From Candidatus Dormiibacterota bacterium (lineage in GTDB: Bacteria; Chloroflexota; Dormibacteria; Aeolococcales; Bog-877), in NCBI GenBank assembly GCA_003135035.1, contig PLDE01000092.1:1-5415 (forward strand): a DNA stretch of 5,415 bases. The letters run 5' to 3'. Positions 1-5,415 of this stretch are shown in pieces. The notes beneath the pieces were generated by a model, which worked only from the letters and a program-made list of their open reading frames with translations, did no database searches and was not told where the DNA came from. Numbering within the stretch: the first letter of the stretch is position 1; each line of letters starts with the position of its first letter. The translations under genes were made by a program, and so were the position numbers.

Positions 1-168
1 AGGTCGGTCTCCCGTGATCCAGGCGGTCAGCCAGCCCGCGATGGCCAGGCCCAAGGAACTCGCGGCCACCCCGAGCGGGAGCCGGGCCCGGGCCAATTGC
101 GGGAAGAGGACCAACACGGTGCAGACGCCCGCGCCGCAGGCGAGGTAGACGAGGCTCCAGAGCAACAT
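1..168 (-). CDS. N-terminus of an unidentified multi-pass membrane protein (partial)
   Basis: An open frame starts with ATG at 168 and runs 56 codons to the window edge without a stop. The peptide begins MLLWSLVYLACGAG and is almost entirely hydrophobic. It shows one membrane segment at about residues 3-23, a short Arg-containing turn (QLARARLP, about 24-32) and a second segment at about 33-52. The many G/C third positions fit a real gene in this genome. It starts 51 bases after the stop of the YggT-like gene on the same strand, so the two may be co-transcribed, although no clear Shine-Dalgarno sequence precedes the ATG. This pattern resembles the first helices of large polytopic proteins such as glycosyltransferase-39-type or transporter-like proteins, but 56 residues are too few to name a family. 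The function is unknown. Confidence 0.5.
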   Translation of the reverse strand, partial: MLLWSLVYLACGAGVCTVLVLFPQLARARLPLGVAASSLGLAIAGWLTAWITGDRP

Positions 169-219
169 CAGAGCGTTCTCAGTTCGAGCCGACGGTAGTC
201 AGCGGTACCGCTGCCAGCG

Positions 220-777
220 TCACGCTCGCCTCCGCGGCGCATGCGGGGAGGCGGGAGTGGTTATCAGCCGCAGGAGGCGAATGAGGAGCCAAGCCGCCAG
301 GGTGTAGATCACGATTGCCACCAGGGCCGCCCAGAAGCCGGTATGAGCGACCGTGGGAACACTGCGATGGCTGAGGACTCCCACGAAGGGACCGGCTAAC
401 CAATTGCCGACATTGATCACCACCCGGACGAAACTGGAATCTCCAGCGGCGATGGCCCGGAGTCCGAAATCCAGGGCCAGGAAGAGGTCAACCACCGCCA
501 GGCAGAACCAGATCAACTCCCCCAGGCGAAAGCCTCCCGCCCCGGCGGCCCGTGGAGAAGGAGCCGGCTTCAGCCCCTGGGAGTCACTGTTAGCCTCGGC
601 GGCGTCAGACCCTACCGGTGTGCTCTCCGGAGCGCCGGTAGGGCCTGACTCGCGGGTGACCGGCTCTGGGGCCCACGGCAAGGGGGCGGGATCAGCCGCG
701 ATCAGGGAATCGGTGGGGGACTCGGCGGACTCCGGCGAGTCGGGTTCGAACTCCTTCCAACCGAAGTCGCGACTCAT
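220..777 (-). CDS. YggT-like membrane protein with a long disordered N-terminal tail
   Basis: This 185-residue protein has two parts. Residues 1-82 are rich in Pro, Ser, Glu, Asp and Ala and should be disordered and cytosolic. Residues 85-171 are membrane-embedded: a helix at about 85-110, a shorter amphipathic or membrane segment at about 119-135 carrying WLAGPFVGVL, and a helix at about 148-171 ending in an Arg-containing turn. This helix, PF-x-G loop, helix layout matches one repeat of the YggT family, small inner-membrane proteins of poorly known role, some linked to cell division or osmotic tolerance. The family call is from pattern and is tentative. The C-terminus (PHAPRRRA) is basic. 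The ATG at 777 is supported by GGAGG at 784-788, six bases upstream. The gene lies 219 bases beyond the P5C dehydrogenase gene and may have its own promoter. A strong inverted repeat sits inside the tail-coding part. Confidence 0.8.
   Translation of the reverse strand: MSRDFGWKEFEPDSPESAESPTDSLIAADPAPLPWAPEPVTRESGPTGAPESTPVGSDAAEANSDSQGLKPAPSPRAAGAGGFRLGELIWFCLAVVDLFLALDFGLRAIAAGDSSFVRVVINVGNWLAGPFVGVLSHRSVPTVAHTGFWAALVAIVIYTLAAWLLIRLLRLITTPASPHAPRRRA
604..649. repeat. 15-bp inverted repeat (long hairpin) inside the YggT-like gene
   Basis: The left arm is 604-618 (GTCAGACCCTACCGG) and the right arm is 635-649 (CCGGTAGGGCCTGAC), separated by 16 bases. The arms match at 14 of 15 positions. The one mismatch becomes a U-G wobble in the minus-strand transcript, so all 15 pairs can form in the mRNA. 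The spacer holds a second small palindrome, CTCCGGAG, at 625-632. The element covers codons 43-58 of the disordered tail, where protein sequence is weakly constrained. It could be a small mobile palindromic repeat (REP/RUP-like) that inserted in frame, an mRNA structure, or chance. No second copy is visible in this window. Confidence 0.75.
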
Positions 778-783
778 GCAAGG

Positions 784-788
784 CCTCC
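784..788 (-). promoter_or_regulatory. Ribosome binding site of the YggT-like gene
   Basis: GGAGG on the minus strand lies six bases before the ATG at 777. It fixes this start for a protein whose low-complexity N-terminus cannot be checked by homology. Confidence 0.7.
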
Positions 789-834
789 ACAGATGAGCTC
801 CTCCGCTCGGCCCGCGTAAGCAAGCTGAACCGGA

Positions 835-851
835 CAGGACTTCTGGTCCTG
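835..851 (-). other. Small perfect hairpin in the leader of the YggT-like gene
   Basis: CAGGAC (835-840) and GTCCTG (846-851) form a perfect six-pair stem with a five-base loop, about 60 bases upstream of the YggT-like start. It would lie in the 5' leader if the candidate promoter at 867-875 is used. There is no U-tract after it in the minus direction, so it is not an obvious terminator. A stem of this size can arise by chance. Confidence 0.3.
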
Positions 852-866
852 GGCACCCCTCGCACG

Positions 867-875
867 ATTACAACA
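867..875 (-). promoter_or_regulatory. Candidate extended -10 promoter for the YggT-like gene
   Basis: Read on the minus strand, TGTTGTAAT resembles an extended -10 element: a TGn motif followed by TGTAAT, five of six matches to TATAAT. It lies in a locally AT-richer patch of a GC-rich gap. No good -35 is seen at 17 bases upstream (AAACGA). Transcription would start near 860 and leave a leader of roughly 80 bases. This would separate the membrane-protein genes from the proline operon, but it rests on sequence resemblance only. Confidence 0.25.
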
Positions 876-907
876 CTTCAGAAGAGTCTTCGTTTCCTGA
901 GGGCCGA

Positions 908-927
908 CCCAGCCCGGCCTCGCTGGG
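908..927 (-). terminator. Possible hairpin terminator after P5C dehydrogenase
   Basis: CCCAGC (908-913) and GCTGGG (922-927) make a six-pair GC-rich stem with an eight-base loop, 70-90 bases past the stop of the dehydrogenase gene. A longer-range stem could also form just after the stop (988-996 with 938-946, nine pairs including one wobble). Neither is followed by a U-run on the minus strand, so a classical intrinsic terminator is not proven. The position between two functional groups is the main argument. Confidence 0.25.
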
Positions 928-996
928 CAACCGCGCTGGGAGGCCGTATGGCGCTGCTAACCGCCCGAACTGATCCAACCGCAGTCGCGACCTCCC

Positions 997-2547
997 CTAG
1001 ATCCGTTCGGCGACGCTCTGGCCCTGAACGAAGAAGAGGAGATAGTCGGGTCCGCCCGCCTTGGTGTCGGTGCCACTCATGTTGAAACCCCCGAAGGGAT
1101 GGACACCCATGTAGGCGCCGGTGCTGCGCCGATTGATGTAGAGGTTGCCGACATGGAATTTATCCTTCGCCTGGGCGATCCGCTGCGGGTCGCGACTGAA
1201 GTAGGAGCCCGACAGCCCGTAGTCGGTCCCGTTGGCGATGGCGAGTCCCTGCTCGGCGTCCTTGGCTCTGATCACGGCCAGCACCGGGCCGAAGATCTCC
1301 TCCTGAGCGATCCGGGCATCCGGCGCGACCCCGGCGAAGATGGTCGGCTCGATCAGGTGACCGTCTCCCGGGCCATGGCCGCCACCCAAGAGCAGCTCTC
1401 CCTCACGGCGTCCGATCTGCAGGTAGTCGAGGATCTTCTCCTCGGCTGAGCCGTCGATGACCGGGCCCACGGTGACCTCAGGATCGATGGGATCGCCCAT
1501 GCGCAGACGCTTGGCCAGCTCCACAACCCGGCCCACCACCTCGTCGTAGACGCCATCGACGAGCACTGCCCGCGACCCCGCCGAGCACTTTTGCCCCTGG
1601 AAGCCGAAGGCGCCGGCGGTGATCGCCTGGGCCGCCCATTCGAGATCAGCTGTCTCATCCACCACCACCGCATTCTTACCGCCCATCTCCAGCTGCACCC
1701 GCTTGAGCCAGAGCTGGCCGGGATGGACCCTGGACGCTCGTTCATAGATGCGAACTCCGACCTCGCGGGAACCGGTAAAGGCGACGAAGCGGATCTGGGG
1801 GTGGTCGACCAGCGCCTCGCCGACCACGGAACCTGGGCCGGTGATCAGGTTGATCACCCCGGGCGGGAGGCCCAGCTCGAAAAATATCTCCACCAACCAG
1901 GCGGCCGTGGTGCTCGAGGTCTCCGCCGGCTTGAGAATGACGCAGTTGCCGGCCACCACCGCCGCGGTCATCATCCCGGTGGCCAGCGCCAGGGGAAAGT
2001 TCCAGGGCGAGATCACCGCGCCGACCCCGAGCGCCAGGTAGCGGAACTCGGTCAGTTCCCCGGGCCATGGCGCCATCCGATCCCGATCCTTGAGCTCCAG
2101 GGCCTGGCGGGCATACCACTCCATCAGGTCGACCACCTCGGCGACCTCGCCATCCGCCTCGTCCCATGCCTTGCCGACCTCGTAGACCATCAGCGCCGCC
2201 AGTTCGCTGCGCCGCTGGCGGACCACCTGGGCGGCCCGGAGCAGCAGCTGGGCCCGCTCCTCGATGGGGGTTCGCGACCAGCCCGGGAAGGCCTTCCACC
2301 CGGCACCGACGGCACGCTCGACGTCCTCCGGGCGGCCGCAGGCGTGGCGGCCAATTACCTGCTCGGGATGGGCCGGGTTGTAGGACTCAATCCGCTCGGG
2401 AGTCTCGACGCGCTCTCCGCCGATCACCAGTGGGTAGTCCCGACCGAGCCGGTCACGGACCGTGGCGAGGGCCTTCTCGAAACTCTGCCGGTTGCTGGGA
2501 ACCGCAAAATCCAAGGTCGGCTCGCTTCGAAAGGGCGCCAGGGGCAT
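997..2547 (-). CDS. pruA: L-glutamate gamma-semialdehyde (1-pyrroline-5-carboxylate) dehydrogenase
   Basis: This cytosolic enzyme oxidises glutamate semialdehyde, the open form of P5C, to glutamate with NAD+, the second step of proline catabolism. The protein is 516 residues, the length I recall for Thermus P5C dehydrogenase. Aldehyde dehydrogenase landmarks are all present: PWNFPLA with the oxyanion Asn at 183, LKPAETS with the cofactor-binding Lys at 206, FTGS at 257-260, the general-base Glu at 287 in LEMGGKN, the catalytic Cys at 321 in [17 protein letters not shown], and near the end [17 protein letters not shown], characteristic of the P5C dehydrogenase branch. The N-terminal part up to about residue 50 ([14 protein letters not shown]) also fits RocA/PruA-type enzymes. 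The ATG at 2547 is preceded by GAGGAGG at 2555-2561, seven bases away. The gene starts 68 bases after the proline dehydrogenase stop, so the pair should be co-expressed. Nothing looks broken. Confidence 0.97.
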   Translation of the reverse strand: MPLAPFRSEPTLDFAVPSNRQSFEKALATVRDRLGRDYPLVIGGERVETPERIESYNPAHPEQVIGRHACGRPEDVERAVGAGWKAFPGWSRTPIEERAQLLLRAAQVVRQRRSELAALMVYEVGKAWDEADGEVAEVVDLMEWYARQALELKDRDRMAPWPGELTEFRYLALGVGAVISPWNFPLALATGMMTAAVVAGNCVILKPAETSSTTAAWLVEIFFELGLPPGVINLITGPGSVVGEALVDHPQIRFVAFTGSREVGVRIYERASRVHPGQLWLKRVQLEMGGKNAVVVDETADLEWAAQAITAGAFGFQGQKCSAGSRAVLVDGVYDEVVGRVVELAKRLRMGDPIDPEVTVGPVIDGSAEEKILDYLQIGRREGELLLGGGHGPGDGHLIEPTIFAGVAPDARIAQEEIFGPVLAVIRAKDAEQGLAIANGTDYGLSGSYFSRDPQRIAQAKDKFHVGNLYINRRSTGAYMGVHPFGGFNMSGTDTKAGGPDYLLFFVQGQSVAERI

Positions 2548-2584
2548 GAGTCATCCTCCTCGTCAATCAGTCTGAGCGTGGGGC

Positions 2585-2600
2585 GGCCCCTGCCGGGGCC
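2585..2600 (-). other. Hairpin between proline dehydrogenase and P5C dehydrogenase
   Basis: GGCCCC (2585-2590) and GGGGCC (2595-2600) form a perfect GC-only stem with a four-base loop. It sits 16-31 bases after the stop of the first gene and about 24 bases before the ribosome site of the second. No U-tract follows. It could stabilise the upstream message end or partly attenuate read-through, tuning the ratio of the two enzymes. That role is inference. Confidence 0.45.
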
Positions 2601-2615
2601 ACGATCGGCAACCCG

Positions 2616-3545
2616 CTAGCGGCGCACCAGGTTGCGGGCCAGGAAGAGCACGTTGGCCGGTCTCTCTGCCAAGCGCCTCATGAAGAAGGGGTACCAGTGG
2701 GTGCCGTAGCAGGTGGCCACCAGCACGGTGAAGTTCTTCTTGAGGAGATCGCGCTGCAGCTGGGGCCGGATCCCGTAGAGCATCTGAAACTCGAAGCGGT
2801 CGCGGGCGACCTGGCGCTCGGTGGTGTAGGCAATGGCGTGCTCGATCATCCGCTCGTCGTGGGTGGCGATCGCGGTGTAGCCAGCACCACCGAGCGACAT
2901 CTCCATCATCCGCAGGTAGTTGGCGTCTACCTCCGCCTTGTCGGTGAAGGCGACTTCACGGCTCTCCAGGTAGGCGCCCTTGACCAAGCGCAGGTTGGGA
3001 TCGAGAGGCAGGAGGGCCTCCAGATCTCCCACCGACCGGCGTAGACAGGACTGCAGGACGGCGCCGACATTGTCGAAGCCCCGGGCGCGGAGCTGGCGGT
3101 AGATCCTCAGGGTGGCCTCGACGTGGACCGAGTCCTCCATGTCGATACGCATGGTCATGCCCAGCTCCGAGGAGAGCGTCAGCAGCTTGGCCATGTTGGT
3201 CTCGGCCAGGTCCTCGCCCTGGTCGAGACCCATCAGGGTGAGCTTGATCGCGACATTGCATCGCAAGTTCTCAGCGACCAGTCGGCGGATCAACGTCTCG
3301 TACTCGGCCACCGCCCGGTCGGCGTCAGCGGCGCTGGAGACCGCCTCCCCGAGCAGAGTGGCATTGCACTTGAAGCCCTGCTCGTTGAGGGTGCGGATCG
3401 CCGCGACGCACCGATCGAGGGTCTCGCCGGATACGAAACGGGAAGCCCCCAGGCGCATTCCAAAGCGATTCATGAACGCCTTGGTGGCCCGGTTCTGGGC
3501 GGCGGCCAGGATGGTGGCACGGGCCAATCCGTTCAGGGAGGGCAA
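2616..3545 (-). CDS. putB: Proline dehydrogenase (monofunctional, FAD-dependent)
   Basis: It oxidises L-proline to 1-pyrroline-5-carboxylate on a TIM-barrel FAD domain, passing electrons to the membrane quinone pool. From the TTG start at 3545 it has 309 residues, close to Bacillus and Thermus enzymes (about 300-310). Motifs in order: RFVSGETLD (36-44), AIKLTLMGLD with Lys101, RIDMEDS with Asp135, LQSCLRRS, LRLVKGAY with Tyr192, ATHD, FEFQMLYGIRP and WYPFFMRRLAERPAN with the substrate-carboxylate arginines 290 and 291. One oddity: the tyrosine of the usual YVPYG segment is replaced (ATCYG), so residue 277 is Ala. The open frame continues to an ATG at 3650, overlapping the hydrolase gene. That would add 35 Ser/Arg-rich residues absent from relatives and has no ribosome site. 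TTG at 3545 aligns within two residues of the Thermus N-terminus as I remember it; TTG at 3527 is an alternative. The product is certain, the start is not. Confidence 0.95.
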   Translation of the reverse strand: MPSLNGLARATILAAAQNRATKAFMNRFGMRLGASRFVSGETLDRCVAAIRTLNEQGFKCNATLLGEAVSSAADADRAVAEYETLIRRLVAENLRCNVAIKLTLMGLDQGEDLAETNMAKLLTLSSELGMTMRIDMEDSVHVEATLRIYRQLRARGFDNVGAVLQSCLRRSVGDLEALLPLDPNLRLVKGAYLESREVAFTDKAEVDANYLRMMEMSLGGAGYTAIATHDERMIEHAIAYTTERQVARDRFEFQMLYGIRPQLQRDLLKKNFTVLVATCYGTHWYPFFMRRLAERPANVLFLARNLVRR

Positions 3546-3549
3546 GTGC

Positions 3550-3603
3550 TCAGGCGACCTCGGCCGGAAGTCGTCGGGCGAAGCGGAAACAGATTGCTGC
3601 CAT
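3550..3603 (-). other. Possible 17-codon leader ORF before proline dehydrogenase
   Basis: Just after the hydrolase stop, the minus strand carries AGGGGAGA (3618-3625) and CAAAGG (3612-3617). The latter is eight bases before an ATG at 3603, the best-placed start in the region. That ATG is not in the proline dehydrogenase frame. It encodes MAAICFRFARRLPAEVA and ends with TGA at 3550-3552, four bases before the TTG proposed for proline dehydrogenase. This could be a leader peptide giving translational coupling, or the remains of an N-terminus shifted by an indel. A chance ATG is also possible. Confidence 0.25.
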
Positions 3604-3624
3604 CGACTGGACCTTTGTCTCCCC

Positions 3625-4503
3625 TCAGAAGTGCTCGAGCAGCCAGGCATGGACGGCCGGAACCTGCTCGACCAAGAGGCTGAGATGGCCGGCGTCGGGA
3701 AGGTAGTGCCACTCAGCCTGAGGCAGCTTAGCCGCCAGCCATAGGCCGTGGGCGAGCGGAACCATGAGGTCGTGCTGGCCCTGCCAGAGTTGGAGTGGCA
3801 CTCGGATCCCCGCCAGCTCGAAGCCCCAGGGGCGGACGAAGGCGAGGTCGTCGTCGATCCAGCCGTCCGCGCCTGCGCAGACGGCCTCGGCGAGAATCGA
3901 GACGAACCAGTCGCCCAGATGCTCGCGCATGGCCGCCTGATCGGTAGGCGACAGGATCGACTCCATCTCTTCGATCATCCCTTCGACAGTTACAGGCATC
4001 CCCTGGGCAGCTGCCTCATGCAGGGGACGGGTGGCCGCCTCGCCTTCGAGGATCGCTTGGAACTCCTCGACGTTGGCTTGGCCCATCCCCGCCAGGAAGT
4101 CGAGTCCTTCCGCGCCATAGGGCGCGGGGCTGGCGATGGTGGCGGCCGCCACCACGCGGTCGCCCAGGAGCGCGGCGCAGCTCAGCGCATGCGGTCCCCC
4201 GCCCGAGTAACCCCAGGTGGCCAGCCGGGATATCTCAAGGTGGTCAGCGATTGCAGCCACGTCGTCGGCCGCCGCACTGACGGAACGACCCGGTGAGCGT
4301 GGGGAGCGGCCATACCCTGGCCTGGAGTAGCCGATCAACCGGATTCCCTTCTCCTCGGCGTCAGAGAGCCAGCCCTGGAACAACTGCCTCGCTCCCGGAG
4401 TGCCGTGGTGCACGAGGACGGCGGGGTCGCCAAGCTTGCCGCCGTCGATCACGTCGAGCCGGCGACCCTGGGGGGTCTCCAAGATGCGCTCGCGGATCTC
4501 CAC
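3625..4503 (-). CDS. Alpha/beta-hydrolase fold protein
   Basis: This 292-residue protein has the complete set of alpha/beta-hydrolase landmarks: the oxyanion-hole motif HGTPG at 33-37, SRPGYGRS at 60-67, the nucleophile elbow GYSGGGP with Ser100, a helical cap at about 125-220, the acid Asp245 in GQHDLMVP and the catalytic His273 in DAGHLSLL. There is no signal peptide or membrane segment, so it should be cytosolic. The elbow differs from the GGSWGS pattern of proline iminopeptidases, so a prolyl peptidase role is not supported despite the neighbouring genes. Esterase, lactonase, amidase or C-C hydrolase activity are all open. The start is GTG at 4503, set by GAGGAGG at 4512-4518. It begins 82 bases after the KPR-like gene, and its stop lies about 79 bases before the likely proline dehydrogenase start. 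The physiological substrate is unknown. Confidence 0.92.
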   Translation of the reverse strand: MEIRERILETPQGRRLDVIDGGKLGDPAVLVHHGTPGARQLFQGWLSDAEEKGIRLIGYSRPGYGRSPRSPGRSVSAAADDVAAIADHLEISRLATWGYSGGGPHALSCAALLGDRVVAAATIASPAPYGAEGLDFLAGMGQANVEEFQAILEGEAATRPLHEAAAQGMPVTVEGMIEEMESILSPTDQAAMREHLGDWFVSILAEAVCAGADGWIDDDLAFVRPWGFELAGIRVPLQLWQGQHDLMVPLAHGLWLAAKLPQAEWHYLPDAGHLSLLVEQVPAVHAWLLEHF

Positions 4504-4511
4504 GTCCCTGC

Positions 4512-4518
4512 CCTCCTC
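4512..4518 (-). promoter_or_regulatory. Ribosome binding site of the hydrolase (GTG start)
   Basis: GAGGAGG on the minus strand lies eight bases before GTG at 4503. No ATG is available near the N-terminus in this frame, so this site decides the start. Confidence 0.75.
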
Positions 4519-4585
4519 GAATTTGCTCCCTCCGCCGCCCGAGGCGCCTGCCCCGATCTTGGTTCTCAGTCGGGACGGCTCTACC

Positions 4586-5415
4586 TCAGCGGACTTCTCG
4601 CTGCAGGCGCTGGTCCAAGAGGGTAGCGCAGGCGTGGACGGCCTCGAGGTGAGGCACGGGAACGGGGATCAGCGCTGCCAGCTCCACCACGGCGCCAACC
4701 GTCGCGCCCAATTCCAATGGCCGGCCGGCCTCGACGTCCTGAAGCATCGATGTCTTGTGAGCCCCTGCCCTGGCCGCTCCCTGGATCCGCTTTTCGATTC
4801 CCACCGGAATCTCGATCCCGATCATTCTCCCCACTGACTCCACCTCCTCCATCATCGCGCGGGCCAGTCCGACGGCGCGCACGTTGGAGGTGATCTCAGC
4901 CAAGGTCGCCCCCGTGAGGGCCGAAATCGGGTTGAAGCTGGCGTTGCCGAGAAGCTTGAGCCAGAGCTCCGGACGGATCTGCGCTTGCACCGGAGCCTTG
5001 TAGCCGGCTCGACGAAGAGCCTGGGCCACCTCCTCGACCCGAACCGACGTGCTCCCGTCCGGCTCGCCCAAGCTGATCCGATTGCCCTCCAGGTGCTCGA
5101 TCACCCCCGGTTCCGTGACCCGGGCAGCGGAGTACACGACGGAGCCCATGACTCGGCTCTTATCGATGCTCCGGGAGATGATGCCTTGGGGATCCACCGC
5201 TTCCAGCCGGGTCCCCTCCCAGGGCCCTCCGAAGCTGTCGAAGAACCACCAGGGGATCCCGTTCTGGGCACTGACAACGCTGGCCCGGGGTCCCAGCGCC
5301 TTGCCCACCCGCTCTGCCAGGGCGGGCAAGGCGTGGGCCTTGCCCGCGACAAAGACCACATCAGCCTGGCTCAAGGCAGTGAGCTCATCAGTGCAGGGCG
5401 GATGGACAGTGAAGT
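4586..5415 (-). CDS. 2-dehydropantoate 2-reductase (KPR/ApbA) family protein, N-terminus missing
   Basis: The frame is open through the right edge. The 275 visible residues, counted from the first full codon at 5413, lack roughly 50-60 N-terminal residues that would carry the GxGxxG nucleotide-binding loop. What remains is the rest of the Rossmann domain (ADVVFVAGKAHAL, then AQNG with Asn51) and the helical C-terminal domain: ELWLKLLGNASFNPISALT with the catalytic Lys153 and conserved Asn157 and Asn161, and HKTSMLQDVEAGRPLEL with the substrate-binding Glu near 234. A TTG at 5374 opens this frame but is not the true start, because conserved sequence continues upstream of it. Canonical members (panE) reduce 2-dehydropantoate to pantoate with NADPH for coenzyme A synthesis. 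Many genomes hold paralogues in catabolic clusters acting on other 2-oxo acids, and the IPWWFF / GPWEG variety here is common among such proteins. With proline catabolic neighbours and no other pantothenate gene, the substrate is uncertain. Confidence 0.93.
   Translation of the reverse strand, partial: FTVHPPCTDELTALSQADVVFVAGKAHALPALAERVGKALGPRASVVSAQNGIPWWFFDSFGGPWEGTRLEAVDPQGIISRSIDKSRVMGSVVYSAARVTEPGVIEHLEGNRISLGEPDGSTSVRVEEVAQALRRAGYKAPVQAQIRPELWLKLLGNASFNPISALTGATLAEITSNVRAVGLARAMMEEVESVGRMIGIEIPVGIEKRIQGAARAGAHKTSMLQDVEAGRPLELGATVGAVVELAALIPVPVPHLEAVHACATLLDQRLQREVR
5322..5347. repeat. 11-bp perfect inverted repeat inside the KPR-like gene
   Basis: GCGGGCAAGGC (5322-5332) and GCCTTGCCCGC (5337-5347) are perfect reverse complements separated by four bases. 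The sequence GCCTTGCCC occurs again at 5298-5306. Both right-hand copies encode Gly-Lys-Ala in the protein (GKAHAL and GKALG), so codon choice for conserved residues may explain the pattern. The stem would be stable in the transcript. Confidence 0.6.

Noticed and set aside
353..796. Plus-strand 147-codon frame opposite the YggT-like gene
   Set aside because: It is basic, Ser/Pro/Gly-rich and featureless. The opposite strand has a clear ribosome site and membrane helices.
984..991. Palindrome GTCGCGAC, also at 766-773 and near 1190
   Set aside because: A repeated 8-mer palindrome was considered as an operator. Two copies lie in coding sequence at unrelated positions and the word is GC-rich, so coincidence is more likely.
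778..996. Search of the 219-base gap for a tRNA, small RNA or riboswitch
   Set aside because: No cloverleaf, conserved riboswitch core or further gene was recognised; only the hairpins and the weak promoter already listed.
1591..2619. Long plus-strand open frame of 342 codons opposite the P5C dehydrogenase gene
   Set aside because: It lies antisense to a gene with complete aldehyde dehydrogenase motifs. Its product is low-complexity and resembles no family I know. High GC makes such antisense frames common.
3546..3650. Proline dehydrogenase start at the ATG at 3650
   Set aside because: It would overlap the hydrolase end by 26 bases, lacks a ribosome site, and adds 35 Ser/Arg-rich residues not found in the family as I know it. 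It remains possible but less likely than TTG at 3545.
3123..3683. Plus-strand open frames opposite proline dehydrogenase and the hydrolase
   Set aside because: They are shadows of well-supported minus-strand genes, with no recognisable domains or ribosome sites.
4110..4127. Seven-pair hairpin in the hydrolase gene
   Set aside because: A short GC stem within coding sequence; expected by chance at this base composition.
1..5415. CRISPR arrays, transposases, integrases, phage or defence genes
   Set aside because: None seen; there are no regularly spaced repeats, and every supported gene is metabolic or a membrane protein.

Overview
The window is GC-rich bacterial DNA. All six genes I can support lie on the minus strand, so they read from high to low coordinates; the first and last are cut by the window edges. 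The proline pathway uses two separate enzymes (proline dehydrogenase and P5C dehydrogenase) rather than the fused PutA of proteobacteria. Together with GTG and probable TTG starts, strong GAGGAGG ribosome sites and a YggT-like membrane protein, this points to a high-GC Gram-positive or a Chloroflexota/Dormibacterota/Thermus-like lineage. There is no 16S or marker gene here, so placement is an inference and stays at that broad level.

In transcription order: (1) 5415-4586, the C-terminal 275 residues of a 2-dehydropantoate 2-reductase (KPR/ApbA) family protein; (2) 4503-3625, an alpha/beta-hydrolase with an intact Ser-Asp-His triad; (3) about 3545-2616, a monofunctional proline dehydrogenase; (4) 2547-997, L-glutamate gamma-semialdehyde (P5C) dehydrogenase. 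These four are close-packed (gaps of 82, about 79 and 68 bases) and look like one transcription unit whose promoter lies beyond the right edge. A 219-base gap follows, holding hairpins and a possible promoter. Then come (5) 777-220, a YggT-like membrane protein with a long disordered N-terminal tail, and (6) 168-1, the N-terminus of an unidentified multi-pass membrane protein.

Functionally, proline dehydrogenase oxidises proline to P5C with FAD. P5C hydrolyses to glutamate semialdehyde, which the NAD-dependent dehydrogenase oxidises to glutamate. What the hydrolase and the KPR-like reductase add is not visible; they may supply or process a related substrate, or simply share the operon.

No clearly new system is present. 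The points most worth a second look are: a proline dehydrogenase in which the active-site tyrosine that favours proline over hydroxyproline aligns with alanine; a 15-base-pair inverted repeat inside the disordered tail of the YggT-like gene; and a well-placed ATG ribosome site at the start of proline dehydrogenase that opens a 17-codon leader in the wrong frame, ending 4 bases before the likely TTG start.
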